In this document: in pieces, positions 45,424-57,021 of the stretch
How positions within the stretch are numbered: the stretch's first letter is position 1
How the letters are laid out: each line of letters begins with the position of its first letter
DNA from: Diogma glabrata
Taxonomy: Eukaryota > Arthropoda > Insecta > Diptera > Cylindrotomidae
DNA length: 64,000 nucleotides
Assembly (NCBI GenBank): GCA_963693315.1
Contig: OY856186.1
Location: forward strand, 236,282,222 to 236,346,221
Direction: 5' to 3'
Translations under genes and position numbers: made by a program
Notes under the pieces: generated by a model
Told to the model about the DNA's origin: nothing
The model's input: the letters and a program-made list of their open reading frames with translations, nothing else
Database searches by the model: none

Positions 45424-45431
45424 GTTGCGTT
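45424..45431 (+). repeat. 8 bp target-site duplication (GTTGCGTT), left
   Basis: Identical to 46151-46158. Eight bases is diagnostic of hAT elements. Confidence 0.88.
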
Positions 45432-46150
45432 TAGGGCATGGTCGATTAATCGATTGGGACTAAATATCGATTAACGATTAATATAAAAATTTTAACACCG
45501 ATTAATCGATTAATCGATTAAATAAAATTTTCACTAATTCTAATATTTTTAATTTTTATTAAATTTTTTTAAACAAATACGTGCGGTATATCATATTTAA
45601 AAGTTCAACTTTTACAATGACATAAAAAAAAATAAAAATTTAATAGCTATCTATGTATTAGGAGCGTAAAGTAGGTAGGTAGTAGGTTTTGCATAAGAGT
45701 GAAATTGTTGGTCTAAACTCTAAGCGTTAGCCGAGGGCAGCAAACACAAACACTCGAAGGCAAAAAAAGATAATTTGTACTCCGAATTACATACAAGATT
45801 TTTGTCTTGTTTCATTAATAGGATCTGTATCACTCTCTCTGTCAGTGGAATTTTCAGAATTACAAAATTATGTGTTTAAAAGTATACTGTACTAATTGAA
45901 AATGATAAGAAACTATACAAGCTGTATCCTTCATAATGGAAAGTATACTTTAAACCATAGTTTACTGGTTTGATTAATAATAAAAATATTACATAAGGCA
46001 AAGTAAAGATTTTTTTTAAAAATAAATTTGTAAATTTTAAACATTTTCGTAAATTTAGATTAATCGATTAATAATTTTTTTGTTCGATTAATCGAATAAT
46101 TTGCGAAATGATCAATTAATCGAACAATCGATTAATCTAACCATGCCCTA
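45432..46150. mobile_element. Non-autonomous hAT element, 719 bp
   Basis: Ends are TAGGGCATGGT and its inverse ACCATGCCCTA, flanked by GTTGCGTT on both sides. Both subterminal regions are packed with ATTAATCGATTAAT-type palindromes (45444-45520 and 46055-46135), plausible transposase-binding repeats. The interior has no ORF, so movement would need a transposase supplied elsewhere. Confidence 0.92.
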
Positions 46151-46158
46151 GTTGCGTT
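46151..46158 (+). repeat. 8 bp target-site duplication (GTTGCGTT), right
   Basis: Pairs with 45424-45431. Confidence 0.88.
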
Positions 46159-47100
46159 GCATTCGAAAGTTGCAATTTTTTCGTTTTTTTTTTAAATATA
46201 ATATTTTAAATATAAATATAATTTTTTTTAAATATAGCCGTCTAAAAAAGAACGCTATCTCGAATGGAGACGTTTTGAAGTAATCGATTTTTAAAAAAAT
46301 TTAAATAATTCTGAAATTAAAACTTTTTTTTGAAATAAATAAATAAAAAAATTTAAAAATAAATTTATTGAAATTATAAATTTCATTCCTTTCGTTGTAA
46401 AAGGTATCGCACTTTTATTTCATTTTCATCGTTAGAAGTTCAGGAAACATGTATTTGGTTATATGAATTTGTATGTGTTGTACGCACTTATATATACATA
46501 GTTATAAAGTAAATCTTTTATATTTTGTTGTGGATCCAATTTTAAAAAAGTAACAGGCTCTGTGCCGGTGCTATTATAAATATTAAATATGTTGATCGAT
46601 CATTATGCAATTTTTGTCCACTTCCACAACTCTTGACATCTTCTATTTTGAAAAAAGATACAATCTCCACATAATTTGATGTCGAATACCCTTTATGCAG
46701 CATGGCTTTGTCGTCCTTGTCGATAAGATCATTTATAAATCGGCTGCAATAACGAAGATGATATCGCTTATAATACTACTAAGCTTAAAAAGAGATTTCC
46801 AGTTTTCTCTGGCCAAAACTAATTGTTTTATTGTTAAAATCAAAATACATATGATATTATTTATAAAATATGTAGTGAATACCTTAAAAAAATTAATTTG
46901 TACTCATAATTCAATACACAAAGCCTAGGTGTTATATTAGGGTAAACGTTGTATTTTTTTACAACGCCTTAGTGTTTTTTTCGGGAAAGACGGTAGCATC
47001 AAACGCGTGATCTGAGTATGGCTAGATGATCAATATTAACCAGTTCTTTATCAATAGGTAAAATAATAAGTAAAAATAAAGATGGAAGCGATGCTTGTCT
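46159..47100. other. AT-rich non-coding DNA
   Basis: Homopolymer-rich, with only a chance 77-codon ORF at 46695. Base composition changes at about 47.1 kb, where the dead LINE begins. Confidence 0.45.
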
Positions 47101-49363
47101 AAACGGATAACCAAACCCATTAAATTCGGGTTCGCCAGACTCCTTCGGGTTTGACGCCAGATAGTGCCGGATTTATCAATATGCTTTCTAATTTTGGCAA
47201 CACAACCATTAAGGTCAACGATAGTAAGCCTATCTCACCATGCTCTATGAGTTCATATCAAAATAACATACCGGGAGCGCCAACCAAAAAAGAGTACTCG
47301 CTTTATCAGACATGTTGGACGATGAAGAACATTAGGGTGCAAGCTTTTCTGGTTCCGATCCGGCATCTGGAATCGTGATTGTGGACTCAAGTGACTCAGA
47401 AACATGTGTCCAATACAACCGGATTGAGTGACCCAAAAGATGGACACTATACGATCCAAAAATCAGCCTCTATACCTTCTTGCGACAAACAAAAAGCCAA
47501 ATGGGTGCTAATAAATCTGAAGAGGTAGTCATAGAAATATGTACCCTTGCCAAATCCTTTGGCCTGGCTACCCTGGTGTGTGATACCAAAGGAGCTAGAT
47601 TTGGAGGTTGTAAATAAACGTAAGGACTCAGAGACAACGAGTAGCAAGAGCATTCGATCTGAAACATTGGACTACGCTCCACCAACGGCTATATCTGGAG
47701 TCAAACGCATAAATCCTTTTCCAGTAACCACATCATGCGTTAGGGGATACCGTAAGCAATGTTGCAAGTACAATTAAACCTACAACATTCAGCAATTTTC
47801 CCAAGCACATTAAAGTGTAGATCGCTGCTGAAATCTTCCCAGTCACCTTCCTGAGTTTCAGTTCAAAGAGGTCAAAACATAGCTGTTGGAGTTGGTAGTA
47901 GCGCAAGAGGCTATTAAACCTCACTTCGGGCAGCTGCCAAAAGAACGGTTGGTTGTCGTTTGAATGTGCCGATAAAACATCCACGTAGTGGACGGTAAAT
48001 GGGGTAAACAAGAATATCCATCGGGAAATTAAAGCTACAAACGCTAAAAGAGTAATAATTACCTTAAACTTCCAGGTTCATAGCTTACTAAGGCAACTCG
48101 GTGCCCAAAACCCAAACATTAGGTAGAGATCATGGAAAATATCCTGATGCACACTGTTGAGAAGGACCCAGCATCCAAAAAACAACTCAAAATATAGAAA
48201 TTAAGGCTAAACTAGAGGTTCGTTGCAATTCATGCAAGATTCGTAAAGTCTATCAAGCCAAACCGACCTTCAATGGCGAAACCGGCAGAAATAGTACCCA
48301 GTTATACTAAGAATGTGTCAGCAACTGGATCCACTACCTCTGGGCTTCCGGCCGCAAGTGAAGGACGATCCACATCTGCTTCTGCAAGGAACAATTTTAG
48401 CTCGATGTCTGCTAACCTGCTAACATCGAAAACCAAGGAAACCAAATCAATGTGCAAAACACAACAGCCAAGTTCTGAACGTGCAAACTTTTGCATCCAT
48501 AGAACTAAGGCAGCGCCACCCCAAAAGCATCACCTATAGAAGTCCCTGCTGGTGGATTTTGGAAAAAAATCGATTTTGTGTTCAGTCTATCGACCAACAA
48601 AACATGCAACTGATGTGATTTTTAAGCCAGAGACCTAGAACTGCATTGCTCTACAACAAATGCTCAAAAGTACGGAGGTACCAATCGGCTCTTATCAACT
48701 ACAACAAAGAACACAAATTGTCAAAAGGGATAGTTGGGGAGAGCTTTGTGGAACGATTGACAGTCTATTGGCTGCAGCTTGACTCCCAAAATTTCTTGCG
48801 TCTGATTACTCAAATCCTCTGGGTACAACCGGCAGACTGGATGGTACCTACACCACCAGCGGCAGCAAAACTCTCAACAGACCTACTTTCTGGGCTCTAT
48901 ATGCATCAAGATGAAAATATCCTGAACTTTAGTTCGTGCACTAGGAGGGTTTCAGACTCACTAAACAACAGAGTAATTTTCTCCAACAGAACTATTTGGG
49001 CAATCAAATTGTTCCGACCGTTAAAATCCCCAGAAGACGACTGCTATCATACCTTCAACGCCTGTTTATAGCAAGTTTTAGCTTTGTGTACATTCCTTAG
49101 ATATGGAGCGAGTAGTATTAGAGTAGTATCAGAGTAACATTCATACCGTAGCCAGCCAAACAATCGAACGAAGCCAAATCATACAGGCTGAAAAGTTTCA
49201 CATGTTTTCTTCTGAAAAAGAAGTTCTGGAGTGCTACATTTGACATGAATGCCTTAAGCAGCACCCTCTTGACTGGTATCAGCATACACATCAAACTAGG
49301 ATATCAACAGAAACGGCATTGCATAAAGTCTTAAAAGAGATTGAGAAATAAAAGGAGGCACTT
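47100..49363 (+). pseudogene. Dead Loa/I-group LINE, left part (ORF1-like region, RT N-terminal half)
   Basis: Less AT-rich than its surroundings. RT-side similarity is readable with frame changes. A connector has ALINYNKEHKLSK, then SWGELCGTIDSL and RLDGTYTTSGSKTL. RT entry is NRTIWAIKLFRPLKSPEDD, matching the usual ..KSPGEDG motif, and EVLECYI, TRISTETALHKVLKEIEK continue to ~49350. Left of 48.6 kb only low-complexity Ser/Thr-rich pieces are seen, likely ORF1. I could not find the endonuclease, which may be deleted. Many stops and shifts are present. The RT continues at 59895. Confidence 0.7.
49358..49363 (+). repeat. Candidate 6 bp duplication (GCACTT) at the LINE break, left
   Basis: GCACTT recurs at 59895-59900. 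Joining the flanks keeps the LINE reading frame (KEAL followed by KCSFMDIQG). Six bases can match by chance, so this is suggestive only. Confidence 0.45.
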
Positions 49364-49762
49364 TGGTAGCTAAAGTTGATAAAAGAGATGAAGTTTTGAA
49401 GATGAATTCCAGTTGATGAAGATGAACTTGAGATGTACGTGGATAGTGGAGTTGAGTGGAGTGATGATGGAATGGTGAAGCTGATTGATGTGAATTTACT
49501 GGAGGCTACAATAGATCGTGATATAATAATAATTCTAGTCGCGGTTGCTGCTGTGAAGAATCTTGGATCAGAAGACAATGTACACGATGTTGGTCTGAGA
49601 TTGATGTAACAGTATTATTAATATAACTTGTATATCCAAAAGGAACAAATTAATATGCTTAAGTTACAGAGCGCTTAGTTCAGACACAATTAAATGAGAG
49701 ATTTTAAAATGCACCAACAATGTGAATAAAACACGATGAGTTAATGATACATTTTAAACATA
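49364..49762 (+). other. Unassigned sequence between LINE break and LTR element
   Basis: Starts TGGTAGCTAAAG, whose first eight bases are the exact inverse of AGCTACCA near 53966-53973. It could be the first part of the CsRn1-like 5' LTR, split by the element at 49767-53028. No coding sequence is supported. Confidence 0.35.
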
Positions 49763-49766
49763 ATAT
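49763..49766 (+). repeat. 4 bp target-site duplication (ATAT), left
   Basis: Matches 53029-53032. Low-complexity, but both LTR edges are otherwise exact. Confidence 0.65.
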
Positions 49767-50381
49767 TGTAACGACTCTTCGTTGGTTCTTTTAGATTATT
49801 GAGCAAATACGACAGTAAAAAGACAGATCTTTAGTTAACAAAATCTCTAACTTTATTTATCAACCAGTTACAGCAACTTCCGATTTTAATTACAATGAAT
49901 TCCAGGGTCTCCAAATTATGCACGAAGAACTTCACTGCTTTTCCACAATTTGAATCAATAATACTTGGAATCGTAAAATCTGTATTTACTATTCCACGTT
50001 CAAGTTCAAATTCTTTTACTATTAGTACCCAGGCTCAAGTACCACCGATTATTCCTTATACTTGCGAATATTTATAAACACTTTTAATTGCCAAATTAAA
50101 ACTGACTATCTCATATATTGTTCGCTTATTTATATTCAAAAACAAATAAGCAGAATATTCTGGTACTCACTGTAGTTGTTTCTAGAAACAATAGGCCACT
50201 CCTCCTTTTAATTTATTAATGTAAACAAATTTAATTTACATTAATTTATGCAACTTGTATTAGTTAAAGGGAGTTAACTTTTAATTCATCTTTGTCATAG
50301 AATGTAGAAAACATTTAGGCGGAACGTATTGGTTATTTATGATTAAATTAAATTAACCCATTCTGGACGAAGTTTATTACA
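49767..50381 (-). repeat. 3' LTR (615 bp) of the deletion derivative
   Basis: Near-identical to 52426-53028. It has 12 extra bases near 50077 (TATAAACACTTT) and a few substitutions. Confidence 0.93.
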
Positions 50382-50392
50382 CTGCCCTCCAT

Positions 50393-52396
50393 TTAGTTTT
50401 GTTCGTCTCGAACAATATCAGCTATCGCATTGGTGCTGTTACCTTGGTGCGGTGCCAACCTTTGCAGATGTATCACTTTCATCTTGGTACGGGGTCCCTT
50501 TTGGATGCGGTAGATAACATCATTAATTCGTTTGATTATTTTATATGGGCCTTCCCAATCTGGCTGCAGCTTGGGTGATCTTCCCTTAGTTCTCCTGGGG
50601 TTGTATAGCCATACCAATTCTCCTTCTTGAAAACCGCCACTATTTGCGTTTATGTCGTACCTGGTTTTCATTTTGTCTCTGGCAATCTTAATGTGGTCTC
50701 GAACCTGTTGATGGATTTTATTCATCTTCTCCCTTAGTTGTCCTACATAATCTGTTTTCGTGGATACCAGACCTCCAGGGATGCCAAACTCGATGTCACT
50801 AGGAAGATGTAGTTCTCTTCCGAACATGATATTCGCTGGCGTTTCACATGTCGTATCGTGCACTGTGCTACGATAGGCCATCAAGAATAACGGAACATCC
50901 TTATCCCAATTTCTTTGGTTGGCTTCCACTACCTTCGACAAATGTTCTTCCATGGTTCGGTTGAATCGTTCTACCATGCCATCTGACTGCGGGTTCATAG
51001 GTGTAGTTCGTGGTTTTCTAATGCCGAGTGTTCTGCACAGCTCTTCCATCAGTTGAGATTCGAAATTCCTTCCCTGGTCGGTATGCAACTCGAGCGGTGT
51101 TCCATATCTGCAAACCCATTCATTGACTAATGTTTCAGCGACCGTAACTGCTCCCTGGTTCAGTATCGCATAAGCTTCCGGCCATTTTGTAAAGTAATCA
51201 ATGACCACCATGATGTATTTGTTACCTTTTGTCGTTTCCGGAAATGGCCCCGCGATGTCTATCGCAATTCTCTCCATTGGGGCACCCACATTGTACTGTT
51301 GCATCTCTCCTCGAGTTCTAGTTTTTGGTCCTTTACTCGCTGCACAAGTATCGCATTGCCGACACCATTGCTCCACGTCTGTTCGATACCTTACCCAATA
51401 AAACCTCTCCCTTACTTTGGCTAGGGTTTTATTGACTCCCAGGTGTCCTCCAGAAATACTTCCATGCAGCTTTCCCAGTACCTCTTCTACTCGACTTGAT
51501 GGCAACATCAGCTGTTCCAACACTTTCTTTCCATCAGCGGACTCCCATTTCCTTTTTAGTATCCCGTTGTCAATCAATAGTGAGTCCCATTGCGCCCAGT
51601 AACATTTCACCTCCGTACTTAAAGGTGCTACCTCTTTCCACTCCGGTCGCCTTCCTTTGGTTTTCCATTTCAATATTGGAGCCATAGCTGGATCTTCTAG
51701 CTGCTCTCTTTTAATTGCCTCGGTACACCAATCTTCAGGAGTTTGGAACTTGATTTGGTTCACTTCCATTGCCTCATTTCCCTCAGTTCTGCTACATGAC
51801 TTGCACTCCTCTATACAGCGTCTTCTAGACAAGGCATCAGCGTTACCATGGATCCTTCCCTTGCGGTGTTCAACTTTGAAGTCGTAGTTCTGCAGGATCT
51901 CTATCCATCTTGCTGCTTGTCCTTCAGGAAATTTGAATTGTAATAACCATTGTTGTCGTTGCTCTACTTTTTGTTCTGCTGCCTGTTTTTCTTGTCTGGC
52001 CATCATATCAGCAAGTTGTTGTTGTTGTTTGTTTCCTTGTTTGGCCATCATATCAGCAAATTGTTGTTGTTGCTCTACTTTTTGTTCTGCGGCCAGAACT
52101 TTTTGTTCTGCTGCCTGTTTCTTCTGTCGGGCCATCATATCAGCAAGTTGTTGTTGTTGCTGTGCCATCATTTCTTTTATCAACACCATCATCGGATCAA
52201 TTGTTGGGGCATTCTGAACCGGAGCTTCCTCTGGCTCTATTTCTATGACCTCTGTGTTTTGGCCTGCTTCTTCTAAAACTTTACGCAGCCGGAATGCAAG
52301 TTCTGCCTTCGTTCCATGGATTGGAGCATTCCTTTTCTTCAACTCATCCTTCAGCTGGGTCTGGCTGAGATCACTAATATTTACTGTCTTGACCAT
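50393..52396 (-). CDS. SAP-like Gag start fused in frame to RNase H tail and integrase (667 aa)
   Basis: Residues 7-41 match the SAP DNA-binding motif pattern (LSQTQLKDELKKRNAPIHGT). Residues 75-149 are Gln-rich coiled-coil repeats (QQLADMMARQ). At about residue 149/150 the protein switches to the end of RNase H (WLLQFKFPEGQAARWIEILQ to GNADALSRR) and continues through a full integrase: zinc residues H311, H318, C345, C348, catalytic D380, D440 and E476 (35 residues between the last two), then a GPY/F-like end (DWEGPYKIIKRI). Protease and RT are gone, yet the frame is unbroken. Start chosen at 52396, the first Met after the primer site; the frame is also open upstream into the LTR. It may make a chromatin-binding integrase protein; that is inference. 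Confidence 0.87.
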   Translation of the reverse strand: MVKTVNISDLSQTQLKDELKKRNAPIHGTKAELAFRLRKVLEEAGQNTEVIEIEPEEAPVQNAPTIDPMMVLIKEMMAQQQQQLADMMARQKKQAAEQKVLAAEQKVEQQQQFADMMAKQGNKQQQQLADMMARQEKQAAEQKVEQRQQWLLQFKFPEGQAARWIEILQNYDFKVEHRKGRIHGNADALSRRRCIEECKSCSRTEGNEAMEVNQIKFQTPEDWCTEAIKREQLEDPAMAPILKWKTKGRRPEWKEVAPLSTEVKCYWAQWDSLLIDNGILKRKWESADGKKVLEQLMLPSSRVEEVLGKLHGSISGGHLGVNKTLAKVRERFYWVRYRTDVEQWCRQCDTCAASKGPKTRTRGEMQQYNVGAPMERIAIDIAGPFPETTKGNKYIMVVIDYFTKWPEAYAILNQGAVTVAETLVNEWVCRYGTPLELHTDQGRNFESQLMEELCRTLGIRKPRTTPMNPQSDGMVERFNRTMEEHLSKVVEANQRNWDKDVPLFLMAYRSTVHDTTCETPANIMFGRELHLPSDIEFGIPGGLVSTKTDYVGQLREKMNKIHQQVRDHIKIARDKMKTRYDINANSGGFQEGELVWLYNPRRTKGRSPKLQPDWEGPYKIIKRINDVIYRIQKGPRTKMKVIHLQRLAPHQGNSTNAIADIVRDEQN

Positions 52397-52405
52397 TGTT
52401 TCAAT

Positions 52406-52425
52406 AATCCCACTTCTGACACCAC
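52406..52425 (-). promoter_or_regulatory. Primer binding site, tRNA-Leu type
   Basis: On the minus strand, directly after the 5' LTR, GTGGTGTCAGAAGTGGGATT includes 19 bases complementary to the 3' end of a tRNA-Leu(CAA) plus CCA, as I recall that tRNA. Fixes the element orientation. Confidence 0.8.
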
Positions 52426-53028
52426 TGTAACGACTCTTCGTTGGTTCTTTTAGATTATTGAGCAAATACGACAGTAAAAAGACAGATCTTTAGTTAACAA
52501 AATCTCTAACTTTATTTATCAACCAGTTACAGCAACTTCCGATTTTAATTACAATGAATTCCAGGGTCTCCAATTTATGCACGAAGAACTTCACTGCTTT
52601 TCCACAATTTGAATCAATAATACTTGGAATCGTAAAATCTGTATTTACTATTCCACGTTCAAGTTCAAATTCTTTTACTATTAGTACCTAGGCTCAAGTA
52701 CCACCGATTATTCCTTATACTTGCGAATATTTAATTGCCAAATTAAAACTGACTATCTCATATATTGTTCGCTTATTTATATTCAAAAACAAATAATCAG
52801 AATATTCTGGTACTTACTGTAGTTGTTTCTAGAAACAATAGGCCACTCCTCCTTTTAATTCATTAATGTAAACAAATTTAATTTACATTAATTTATGCAA
52901 CTTGTATTAGTTAAATGGAGTTAACTTTTAATTCATCTTTGCCATAGAATGTAGAAAACATTTAGACGGAACGTATTGGTTATTTATGATTAAATTAAAT
53001 TAACCCATTCTGGACGAAGTTTATTACA
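52426..53028 (-). repeat. 5' LTR (603 bp) of the deletion derivative
   Basis: TGTAACGACTC to TTTATTACA on the plus strand. Pairs with 49767-50381. Confidence 0.93.
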
Positions 53029-53032
53029 ATAT
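53029..53032 (+). repeat. 4 bp target-site duplication (ATAT), right
   Basis: Matches 49763-49766. Confidence 0.65.
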
Positions 53033-53825
53033 GTAATCACATTTATAAACTTTCTTTTGTGATGTCCCAACTTTTCACCAAATTCTGCATTTAGTGATCA
53101 CTGTACACAGATATATACATTAATTAAACTTTATTTGTACAGAATGTTTATATTGTTGATATATAATAACATAACATGATTATCTTCAAAAAGTATTGAA
53201 ATTACATTAATATGTGGCAATAAACTTCCGTTTTACATAATAAATACGTTCCATATTAACAAGACACTCGCACAACTCTCGGTGTAAATTGGAAGAATTG
53301 CCTGTTAATAAGAAGGCCATGATTATTGTAAGATTATTGTCAATTGTTCAGATATTAAGTTTCTTCTTTTCACTCCACATAATTGTCAATTTTACTAAAT
53401 TTAAACTATAACAATTTCATTATTAATAAGCTATTCAGTAACATTATCATGGTAAATAGCATTTTAAACTATTGAAATTGTAAGCTGATTGTCATTATAT
53501 TACGAATAATATTAAGAACAAATTGAAAGGAGTTTGTCGCCATACTTATGTTATTGTTAATATATTATTCTACTCCAAAATACACGCATTCTTAGTTAGT
53601 AATACAGAATACTGTTTGTAAAAAATTGTTTATTTGAATCTAATATGGATGAATATTTAATAAGATTCAACTTAAGTCAACAATGTATATTTTAATCAAA
53701 AACAGAATGTGAACATTTATGATAAATAAAAATTCAGCAAATTAAATAAACTATTAGAGAAGAAAAATATTAGAATATCAATTGTCATTTCCATTTGTGA
53801 TCGAGAAACAAATACACTTTTACTG
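53033..53825. other. AT-rich sequence, possibly rest of a split LTR
   Basis: No ORF of note. Continues 49364-49762 once the inserted LTR element is removed, and leads into the CsRn1-like LTR end. Confidence 0.35.
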
Positions 53826-53977
53826 TATGTTGATGTCATAACCGGAACGAACGCGGCTTACCCTTCAAGGATATTATAGAATTTTCAGTAGAATATTCAT
53901 CTGGCATCTAGCATCATCGCTATCATACCTGGATACAGCTCCTGGCATATACCTGGACTCATTTCAGCTACCAAAAT

Positions 53978-53985
53978 TGGTGACC
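53978..53985 (+). promoter_or_regulatory. Primer binding site remnant, tRNA-Trp type
   Basis: TGGTGACC matches the first eight bases of a tRNA-Trp primer site. The following bases do not, so it is decayed or different. Confidence 0.5.
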
Positions 53986-54335
53986 ACCGATATCTCAATT
54001 TAATTTAAGGACATTTTTAAGAAATTCAGGTAATTTTTTTAATTTTTACGCAGAGTAATTGTTTTCTTTAAATTGTTAAAATTTTTAAACATATATAATG
54101 CATGCAATTAAGGAAATTCTTGTTGTTATGGTTACGTTATTTGTTGCGATGTGCGGTTTGGTTATCGCAAACCAACACGCACTGGAAGTTTTATTGGCTG
54201 CAACATTATTTTACCTTGTTGTCGTCCTCCTTGCCCGCTTCAGCCACGGATGTAATTTTCCGGCGGTGTCTGCGATCGACCCACACAATAATTTAATCGA
54301 ACTTGAACAGGAACTAGCTACTCAGACCTTCACGG

Positions 54336-55322
54336 ATGGAAGCTGCATTTGCCAGAATGCAACTCCATCAAACATCTGCTTCTTCATCTAATCTTTCCTC
54401 TTCAAAACCGCCACCTGCAAGTTCGGTTGAAATACTTTCTCCAACATCCGCTTCCCAAATTAACGCCATTACCCCAAAAGTCCCTCCCATTTGGTCTGAT
54501 AAACCAGAACTTTGGTTTATCATGCTTGAGGGCTAATTCTGTCTGGGGAACATTAAGTCCCAGCAAGCCAAGTACGGTTATGTACTTGGTGTCATAACGT
54601 CGTCTCTTGCTACCCTGGTAAGAGACATTATTTCCCAACCAGATACGGTTAACCCATATGATAAGCTTAAAGATGCTCTTCTAGACCGCTTATCAAGCAG
54701 CCCTTCTGATCGCGTGCGCAACGTGCTCCGCGGCATGGAACTTGGGGATAAAAACCCCTCACAATTTCTTCGGGATTTAACTGCTCAATCCCAAGGTCTC
54801 GTTTCAGAGAAAATGTTGAAAATTCTTTGGGAGGATAAACTCCCACAGGCTGTGCGTACCGCTATCGCGGTAGTCAAGGCTGACTTGCCAAAGACTGCTG
54901 AGATAGCCGACAGAATTTTTGCCACAATAGTTGGTCCTAACCTAAGTGCGGTAGATAGTCCTGCCGCTCCTTCTTCTTTTTCCTCCAGTGAGGACAAGGT
55001 CTGGGCTCTGCGATATCAAGAATTGCAGACCCAACACGCACAGCTGCTGAATGCCTTGCAGCACAAATCTTCTTCTCGACCCTTCCGTAGTAGTCGGAGT
55101 AGATCCAGGGATCGAAACGACTATAACAATTTTCGGCATAATCGCCCCAATCGCCCTAATCAATCTTCCGCGCGATCTCGTTCCAAGTCGTGCACTCAAA
55201 TGTTCGATGGTATATGTTATTACCATCACACTTACGGGGATAACGCACGAAAATGTGACCCCGATTGCAAATTATATTGCCCAAAATTTTCTTCTCAAAA
55301 AACTTTTAAGCTCATCACATGA
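54336..55322 (+). pseudogene. gag: CsRn1-like gag with one nonsense codon
   Basis: A single frame with one TAA at 54534-54536 (context LEG-stop-FCLGN, consistent with CAA to TAA). It begins PPIWSDKPELWFIMLEG, the signature opening of CsRn1-clade Gag, and continues YGYVLGVITSSLATLVRDII and MELGDKNPSQFLRDLTAQ. It ends in the unusual Cys/His box CYYHHTYGDNARKCDPDC of this clade, after an Arg/Ser-rich stretch. It would form the particle and bind RNA. The Met at 54336 fits the family start. Pol lies in another frame downstream. Confidence 0.85.
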
Positions 55323-55339
55323 GGCGGCATGTGATGATA

Positions 55340-55487
55340 GCTTCTTTCAACGCTTCTTTGATGTGATGATAGCTCTTTTCAACTCCCGTCGACAATTCTT
55401 GGTTGAAACAGGCGCTGAAGTGTTCTCCCCGCAACAACATAGGAAAAACTCTCGAAGAAATCCGTTTTCACTCTCTACGCTGCTAAC
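55340..55487 (+). pseudogene. pol: CsRn1-like protease N-terminal half, active-site Asp replaced
   Basis: Reads FDVMIALFNSRRQFLVETGAEVF where retropepsins of this clade have an Asp-Thr-Gly. Here the triplet is Glu-Thr-Gly (GAA). A frame change follows, and FTLYAAN breaks off at 55487. The family motif resumes at 57022 with [16 protein letters not shown], so the protease is split by ~1.5 kb of foreign sequence. Not functional. Confidence 0.75.
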
Positions 55488-57021
55488 GCTATATAACCGG
55501 CAGGCTGGGATTAAAGATGCTGGGTGACTGACGTAGCCTCCGAACATCGGAAGAAAAGATATTGTCCAGGAAATTGAAGTTAAATGGGACATTGAAAACG
55601 TCTTCAGCTACGTTGTTTCACCCAACCGAACATATAAAAATAACCCGCCGGAAATATAACGAATATCGGATGCGTTTTTGTGTAGCCACAGGCAGTCATT
55701 CCACGACTTTTGCACAGACTGGGGTGGGGTTTGGCTTCACGCATCTCGATGTATGGGACTGCCATCCTTAAAATAATAACACAGAACCATGACGGTCAAA
55801 AGAAACACAAGTGGGAACGCAATTCATTTTAAATAGACAGGTACACGTAGGGAGAAATGGGGAGGGAACCCAGAGGTTTGACAAACCTCACCTCACACCA
55901 TAGGATTTTAAAATTAGCACATACTTAAGTTCATTTACAACAACAGAAAACAACGAAATATTCTAAACATTAATTTATGACTTATAAGAACAAACCAGCT
56001 ACAAAACTAAATAATACAAACTCATACCTACTGTTGCTTCTTCATGGATGAGATGCAATCATAACTTTTTGAAGGTCCTCAAATAGATGCTCTAATGGCC
56101 GGTTTAAATAAAACAGACACAACTTTTTTTATCTCCTTATATTTTACAGTACGGTGTTACAAATTTTTAAAGTGTACCAAAGTGTGTACAAGAATCTTGT
56201 ACAAATAAGCAAAGCTTTCCTTTATCGTTTATAATTTATTACTATAGTTTGTTTCTTTTTTGTTTTGTTTCCAACTATTTACTAGTATTAATAGTTCTGA
56301 AGTATTATAATACTTACATATTAGCTATAACTCACATATATTAAAATTTGCTTTTGTTTTTATTATACAATACTAAGTTTTTAATAAGTTACACAAAACA
56401 GTACAACTTTACACCAAATAGTACATAAAACTTAAAATTCTCACTCGATGCCTTATAATACAAAAACACAAAAATTTAGCTTTGACTTATAAAACCTAAC
56501 CGTAAACTATACTACTACACTACACGTTAACTTGTGCCAACACCAAAACAAAACAAAATACCGAATTCAAACGGAACATCTGTCCATTTCAGAATTCAGA
56601 ACTCGACTCCCGATTAAACCAATAAAATTTTCATTCCATTAGTACGAAAAAAATAGTGTTGGAAAATTTTTGCCAATAAATTAAAAAAATATAATAAAAT
56701 TTGTAATTTTATTGGTTTTCAAATAAAATTCAATTTACTTACGCACCAAGGTTAATGAAACTTAATATCGACACATTAATTAGTTTAACGTAATTCATGT
56801 GTCGTCAATTAGTTCATTTACCTTAGTTTTGTGTAATAAATTTGCAATGTAATACAATGCAAATATTATTTCCATCAAATTTTATTGTTTGTAAGTCAAC
56901 CAATTTTTATGAAACAAATAGATTTGAGATAAATTTTGAAGACGGTTTTTTTTTTTATAATTTTGAAATGAAATCCAATTAAGAGAATGGATTGAAGATG
57001 GATAGGAAAGATTTTCCATCC
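55488..57021. other. ~1.53 kb insertion inside the CsRn1-like protease, unidentified
   Basis: Defined by the break in protease homology. The left third is less AT-rich and has an open stretch (55562-55771) without recognisable motifs. The rest is AT-rich. I found no inverted or long direct repeats at its ends and no clear target duplication, so the type of insertion is unknown. Confidence 0.6.

Larger units (their letters stand above)
49767..53028 (-). mobile_element. Ty3/Gypsy deletion derivative with SAP-integrase frame, 3.26 kb
   Basis: Direct repeats 49767-50381 and 52426-53028, each starting TGTAA and ending TTACA, flank 2.04 kb. Coding runs on the minus strand, so the right repeat is the 5' LTR. 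A tRNA-Leu-type primer site follows it, and a purine-rich GGAGGGCAG lies next to the other LTR. Most of gag, protease and RT are missing. A single large frame remains. Flanks are ATAT on both sides. It is inserted in another repeat. Confidence 0.92.

Noticed and set aside
48273..48539. Ser/Thr-rich 88-codon ORF
   Set aside because: Not a gene by itself. It lies in the decayed ORF1-like part of the LINE and is flanked by stops.
51201..52430. Plus-strand ORFs rich in Cys/Leu/Ser opposite the SAP-integrase gene
   Set aside because: Shadows of the minus-strand coding frame.
54098..54391. 97-codon ORF with hydrophobic stretches upstream of gag
   Set aside because: Overlaps the gag start in another frame and has no family match. 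CsRn1-like elements have no such gene that I know of.
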